Shown here: positions 61,294 through 64,000 of the stretch, piece by piece
How positions within the stretch are numbered: the first letter of the stretch is position 1
Layout of the letters: each line of letters begins with the position of its first letter
Source of the DNA: Aeromicrobium erythreum
GTDB taxonomy: Bacteria; Actinomycetota; Actinomycetes; Propionibacteriales; Nocardioidaceae
Assembly: GCF_001509405.1 (NCBI RefSeq)
Contig: NZ_CP011502.1
Span: 744,001-808,000 of the forward strand
Direction: 5' to 3'
DNA: 64,000 nt
Position numbers and translations under genes: made by a program
Notes under the pieces: generated by a model
Seen by the model: only the letters and a program-made list of their open reading frames with translations
Database searches by the model: none
Told to the model about the DNA's origin: nothing

Positions 61294-62280
61294 TCAGACG
61301 AGCCCGAGCGCCGTCACCGCGTCGCGCTCCTCGACGAGCTCGGCGGCGGTCGCGTCCATCCGGGACCGGCTGAAGTCGTCGATCTCGAGGTCCTGCACGA
61401 TCGACCAGTCGCCGTCGTGCGTGGTGACCGGGTAGGAGTACACGAGACCCTCGGGGATCCCGTAGGAGCCGTCCGAGCGCACCGCCATCGAGACCCAGTC
61501 GCCCTCGGGGGAGCCCTGCAGCCAGTCGCGGGCCGCGTCGATGGTCGCGGAGGCGGCACTCGCCGCGGACGACGCGCCGCGCGCCTCGATGATCGCGGCG
61601 CCGCGCTTGGCGACCGTGGGGATGAACGTGTCCTCGATCCACGCCTGGTCGTCGACGACCTCGGCCGCGTTGCGTCCGCCGATCTCGGCGTGGAACAGGT
61701 CGGGGTACTGGGTGGCGGAGTGGTTGCCCCAGATCGTCATGCGGCGGATGTCGGCCACGGCGCTGCCGGTCCGGGCTGCCAGCTGGCTGATGGCCCGGTT
61801 GTGGTCGAGCCGGGTGAGGGCGCTGAACCGCTCCGCGGGGATGTCGGGTGCGTTGCTCAGCGCGATCAGCGCGTTCGTGTTCGCCGGGTTGCCGGTGACC
61901 CCGATCCGCACGTCGTCGGCCGCGACGTCGTTGAGCGCCTTGCCCTGCGCCGTGAAGATCGCGCCGTTGGCCTCCAGAAGGTCGCCGCGCTCCATCCCCT
62001 TCGTCCGGGGGCGGGCCCCGACCAGCAGGGCCAGGTTCACGCCGTCGAACACCTCACGCGGGTCGTCGCCGATCTCGACCGAGTGCAGCGTGGGGAACGC
62101 GCAGTCGTCCAGCTCCATCACCACGCCCTCCAACGCCTTCAGCGCCGGCGTGATCTCGAGCAGTCGCAGCTGCACGGGCGTGTCGGGTCCGAGCAGGTCG
62201 CCCGAGGCGAGGCGGAAGAGCAGGCTGTAGCCGATCTGGCCGGCGGCGCCGGTGACGGCGACCTTGACGGGGTGGGTCAC
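61294..62280 (-). CDS. mdh: Malate dehydrogenase
   Basis: A 328-residue NAD-dependent enzyme oxidising malate to oxaloacetate in the TCA cycle. The nucleotide loop is [20 protein letters not shown] and the substrate arginines lie in [18 protein letters not shown]. The catalytic histidine is in [18 protein letters not shown], and [19 protein letters not shown] is also typical. It belongs to the cytosolic-type group common in actinobacteria. GTG 62280 follows AAGGAG at a good distance; the frame continues upstream but without homology. Confidence 0.96.
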   Translation of the reverse strand: MTHPVKVAVTGAAGQIGYSLLFRLASGDLLGPDTPVQLRLLEITPALKALEGVVMELDDCAFPTLHSVEIGDDPREVFDGVNLALLVGARPRTKGMERGDLLEANGAIFTAQGKALNDVAADDVRIGVTGNPANTNALIALSNAPDIPAERFSALTRLDHNRAISQLAARTGSAVADIRRMTIWGNHSATQYPDLFHAEIGGRNAAEVVDDQAWIEDTFIPTVAKRGAAIIEARGASSAASAASATIDAARDWLQGSPEGDWVSMAVRSDGSYGIPEGLVYSYPVTTHDGDWSIVQDLEIDDFSRSRMDATAAELVEERDAVTALGLV

Positions 62281-62334
62281 GTCGGGGTGCTCCTTGTGGG
62301 AGAAGGGTGCGGCGGGGTCTGTGACGAACGTAAC

Positions 62335-62372
62335 GCAGCGGCCCACCCGTGCGCACGCGGGCGGGCCGCTGC
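62335..62372 (-). terminator. katA terminator
   Basis: Two 15-base arms (62335-62349 and 62358-62372) with a single A-C mismatch and an 8-base loop lie just past the katA stop and before the mdh ribosome site. Confidence 0.75.
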
Positions 62373-62389
62373 CGGCCGTCGGTCCTCGC

Positions 62390-63988
62390 TCAGCCGGCGT
62401 GCGTGCGCGTCTCCACGAGCGCGTTGGCCACGAGGTCCTTCGCCTGGTCGTCCTCGCCGCCCGGGTTGTCGCCACCCAGGCCCGCGCGCACGAGCTCCTC
62501 GATCTGCTTCGCCGTCGCCTCGTCCACGTGGCGCCAGTAGTCCAGGGCCCGCTCCAGCACCTCGCCGGTCACGCCGCCCAGCAGGTGGCCAGCGACCGTC
62601 TCGACGAACCGCTCGCGCTGCGCGTCGTCCCAGACCTCGCGCACGAGGGCCCCGGCCTGGCTGAAGTCGTCGTCGTCCGGGCGCAGCGTGTACGCCTGGC
62701 GGATCATCGGACCGTCGGCCTCCCACCCGTCCTCGACCACGCCCACCTCGTCGCTGTAGCCACGACCCTCGCTGTTCGGGGCGTACACCGGCTGGTCGCC
62801 GCTGTGGTCGTAGGCCATCGGACCGTCGAACGTGTACGTGTTGTGGTGCTGCACGTTCTTCGGCCGGTTCACCGGGAGCTGGTGGTAGTTCGGGCCGATC
62901 CGGTAGCGCTGCGTGTCGGAGTAGGAGAAGACGCGACCGAGCAGCATCTTGTCGGGGCTGAACCCGATGCCCGGCACCACCGCCGACGGCTCGAACGCCG
63001 CCTGCTCGATCTCGGCGAAGAAGTTCTGCGGGTTCCGGTCCAGCGTCATCGTGCCCACCTCGACGAGGGGGTAGTCCTCGTGCGGCCACACCTTCGTGAG
63101 GTCGAACGGGTTGAGCCGGTAGGTCTTCGCGTCCTCGTAGGGCATCAGCTGGACCGACAGGCGCCACGACGGGTAGTCGCCGGCCTCGATCGCCTCGAAC
63201 AGGTCGCGCCGGTGGAAGTCGGCGTCGTGGCCCGCGATGCGGTCGGCGTCCTCACCGGTCAGTCCCTGCACGCCCTGCTGGCTGTGGAAGTGGTACTTCA
63301 CCCAGTGCTTGTCGCCGGCGGCGTTGATCCACAGGAACGTGTGCGAGCCGTAGCCGTTCATGTGCCGGTACGAGCGCGGGATGCCGCGGTCGCCCATCAG
63401 GTACGTCACCTGGTGCGCCGACTCCGGGTTCAGCGACCAGAAGTCCCACTGCATGTGGTTGTCGCGCAGACCGTTCGCGCCGCGCCGCTTCTGGCTGCGG
63501 ATGAAGTGCTGGAACTTCATCGTGTCGCGCACGAAGAAGACCGGAGTGTTGTTGCCGACGAGGTTGTAGTTGCCCTCCGTCGTGTAGAACTTCAGCGCGA
63601 ACCCGCGCGGGTCGCGCCACGTGTCCGGCGAGCCGTGCTCGCCCGCGACGGTCGAGAACCGCGCGAGCATCTCGGTCTCGACGCCCGGCTGGAACAGCGC
63701 CGCCTTCGTGTACGCGGACACGTCCTCCGTCGTCACGAACGTGCCGAACGCACCCGAGCCCTTCGCGTGCACGTTGCGCTCCGGCACCCGCTCACGGTTG
63801 AAGTGCGCCATCTGCTCCAGCAGGTGACGGTCGTGCAGCAGGATCGGGCCATCCGCGCCGAGCGTCAGGCTGTTGCGGTCCGAGACCGCAGGTGCGCCGG
63901 TCTCCGTCGTCGAGCCCTTCTGCGCCTCGGGCGTCGGCGCGGTCGCGATGGCGGTGCCGTCGTCGGGCTGGGGGATCTCGTGCGTCAT
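62390..63988 (-). CDS. katA: Monofunctional heme catalase
   Basis: A 532-residue small-subunit clade catalase that dismutates hydrogen peroxide. The active-site histidine H74 is in [15 protein letters not shown], the asparagine in [15 protein letters not shown], and the proximal heme tyrosine in [23 protein letters not shown]-type catalases share this length. ATG 63988 has GAGGAG 5 bases upstream; a GTG six bases earlier is less likely. The upstream regulatory region lies outside the window. Confidence 0.97.
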   Translation of the reverse strand: MTHEIPQPDDGTAIATAPTPEAQKGSTTETGAPAVSDRNSLTLGADGPILLHDRHLLEQMAHFNRERVPERNVHAKGSGAFGTFVTTEDVSAYTKAALFQPGVETEMLARFSTVAGEHGSPDTWRDPRGFALKFYTTEGNYNLVGNNTPVFFVRDTMKFQHFIRSQKRRGANGLRDNHMQWDFWSLNPESAHQVTYLMGDRGIPRSYRHMNGYGSHTFLWINAAGDKHWVKYHFHSQQGVQGLTGEDADRIAGHDADFHRRDLFEAIEAGDYPSWRLSVQLMPYEDAKTYRLNPFDLTKVWPHEDYPLVEVGTMTLDRNPQNFFAEIEQAAFEPSAVVPGIGFSPDKMLLGRVFSYSDTQRYRIGPNYHQLPVNRPKNVQHHNTYTFDGPMAYDHSGDQPVYAPNSEGRGYSDEVGVVEDGWEADGPMIRQAYTLRPDDDDFSQAGALVREVWDDAQRERFVETVAGHLLGGVTGEVLERALDYWRHVDEATAKQIEELVRAGLGGDNPGGEDDQAKDLVANALVETRTHAG

Positions 63989-64000
63989 GCTCACTCCTCG

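Overview
The window is a very GC-rich chromosome segment from an actinobacterium. The purine gene order, the DUF3151, DUF3017, SCO4848-type and PerM/DUF6350 genes, the many leaderless -10 boxes and an ethanolamine operon without microcompartment genes all fit the Nocardioidaceae (Aeromicrobium or Nocardioides type). The genus is inference. I see 62 protein genes. I find no rRNA or tRNA gene, transposase, prophage or CRISPR array.

Layout. 1-5 kb: the 3' part of rpoC with its terminator, repeat element A, a membrane acyltransferase, a NUDIX hydrolase and a lipoprotein. 5-10 kb: a GntR regulator followed by a transhydrogenase and a D-2-hydroxyglutarate dehydrogenase-like flavoprotein, probably a 4-hydroxybutyrate / D-2-hydroxyglutarate module. 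10-23 kb: elements B and C and the purine genes purA, purD, purB, purC, purS and purQ, mixed with a DUF3151 gene, a lipid kinase, an acyl-CoA ligase and a CPBP protein. 23-30 kb: an NYN-domain protein, a DEAD-box helicase, an Nramp transporter, element D, a PhaC-like hydrolase, an Fpg/Nei glycosylase and an EamA transporter. 30-34 kb: permease-eutB-eutC. 34-44 kb: a glycerophosphodiesterase, a PspC / histidine kinase / response regulator envelope-stress locus, a Na+/H+ antiporter, zwf and element E. 44-57 kb: a YtrA-type regulator, pcrA, an M23 peptidase, sucCD, a membrane-tethered sigma-like protein, perM, purN and purH. 57-64 kb: two TetR regulators, folD, a DUF3017 gene, a secreted M14 carboxypeptidase, mdh and katA.

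The purine genes carry out most of IMP and AMP synthesis (purF, purL, purM and purE/K lie elsewhere). folD supplies the formyl donor for purN and purH. sucCD, mdh and the transhydrogenase module feed the TCA cycle. zwf and katA support NADPH supply and peroxide defence.

The most unusual content is a family of five large intergenic elements (A-E, about 430-660 bp each), built from mirrored tandem arrays around nested palindromes. Each lies just downstream of a plus-strand gene. Together they fill every gap longer than 300 bp in the window. All coordinates, repeats and palindromes were read by eye from the sequence. Family names come from recognition of motifs, not from a database search.
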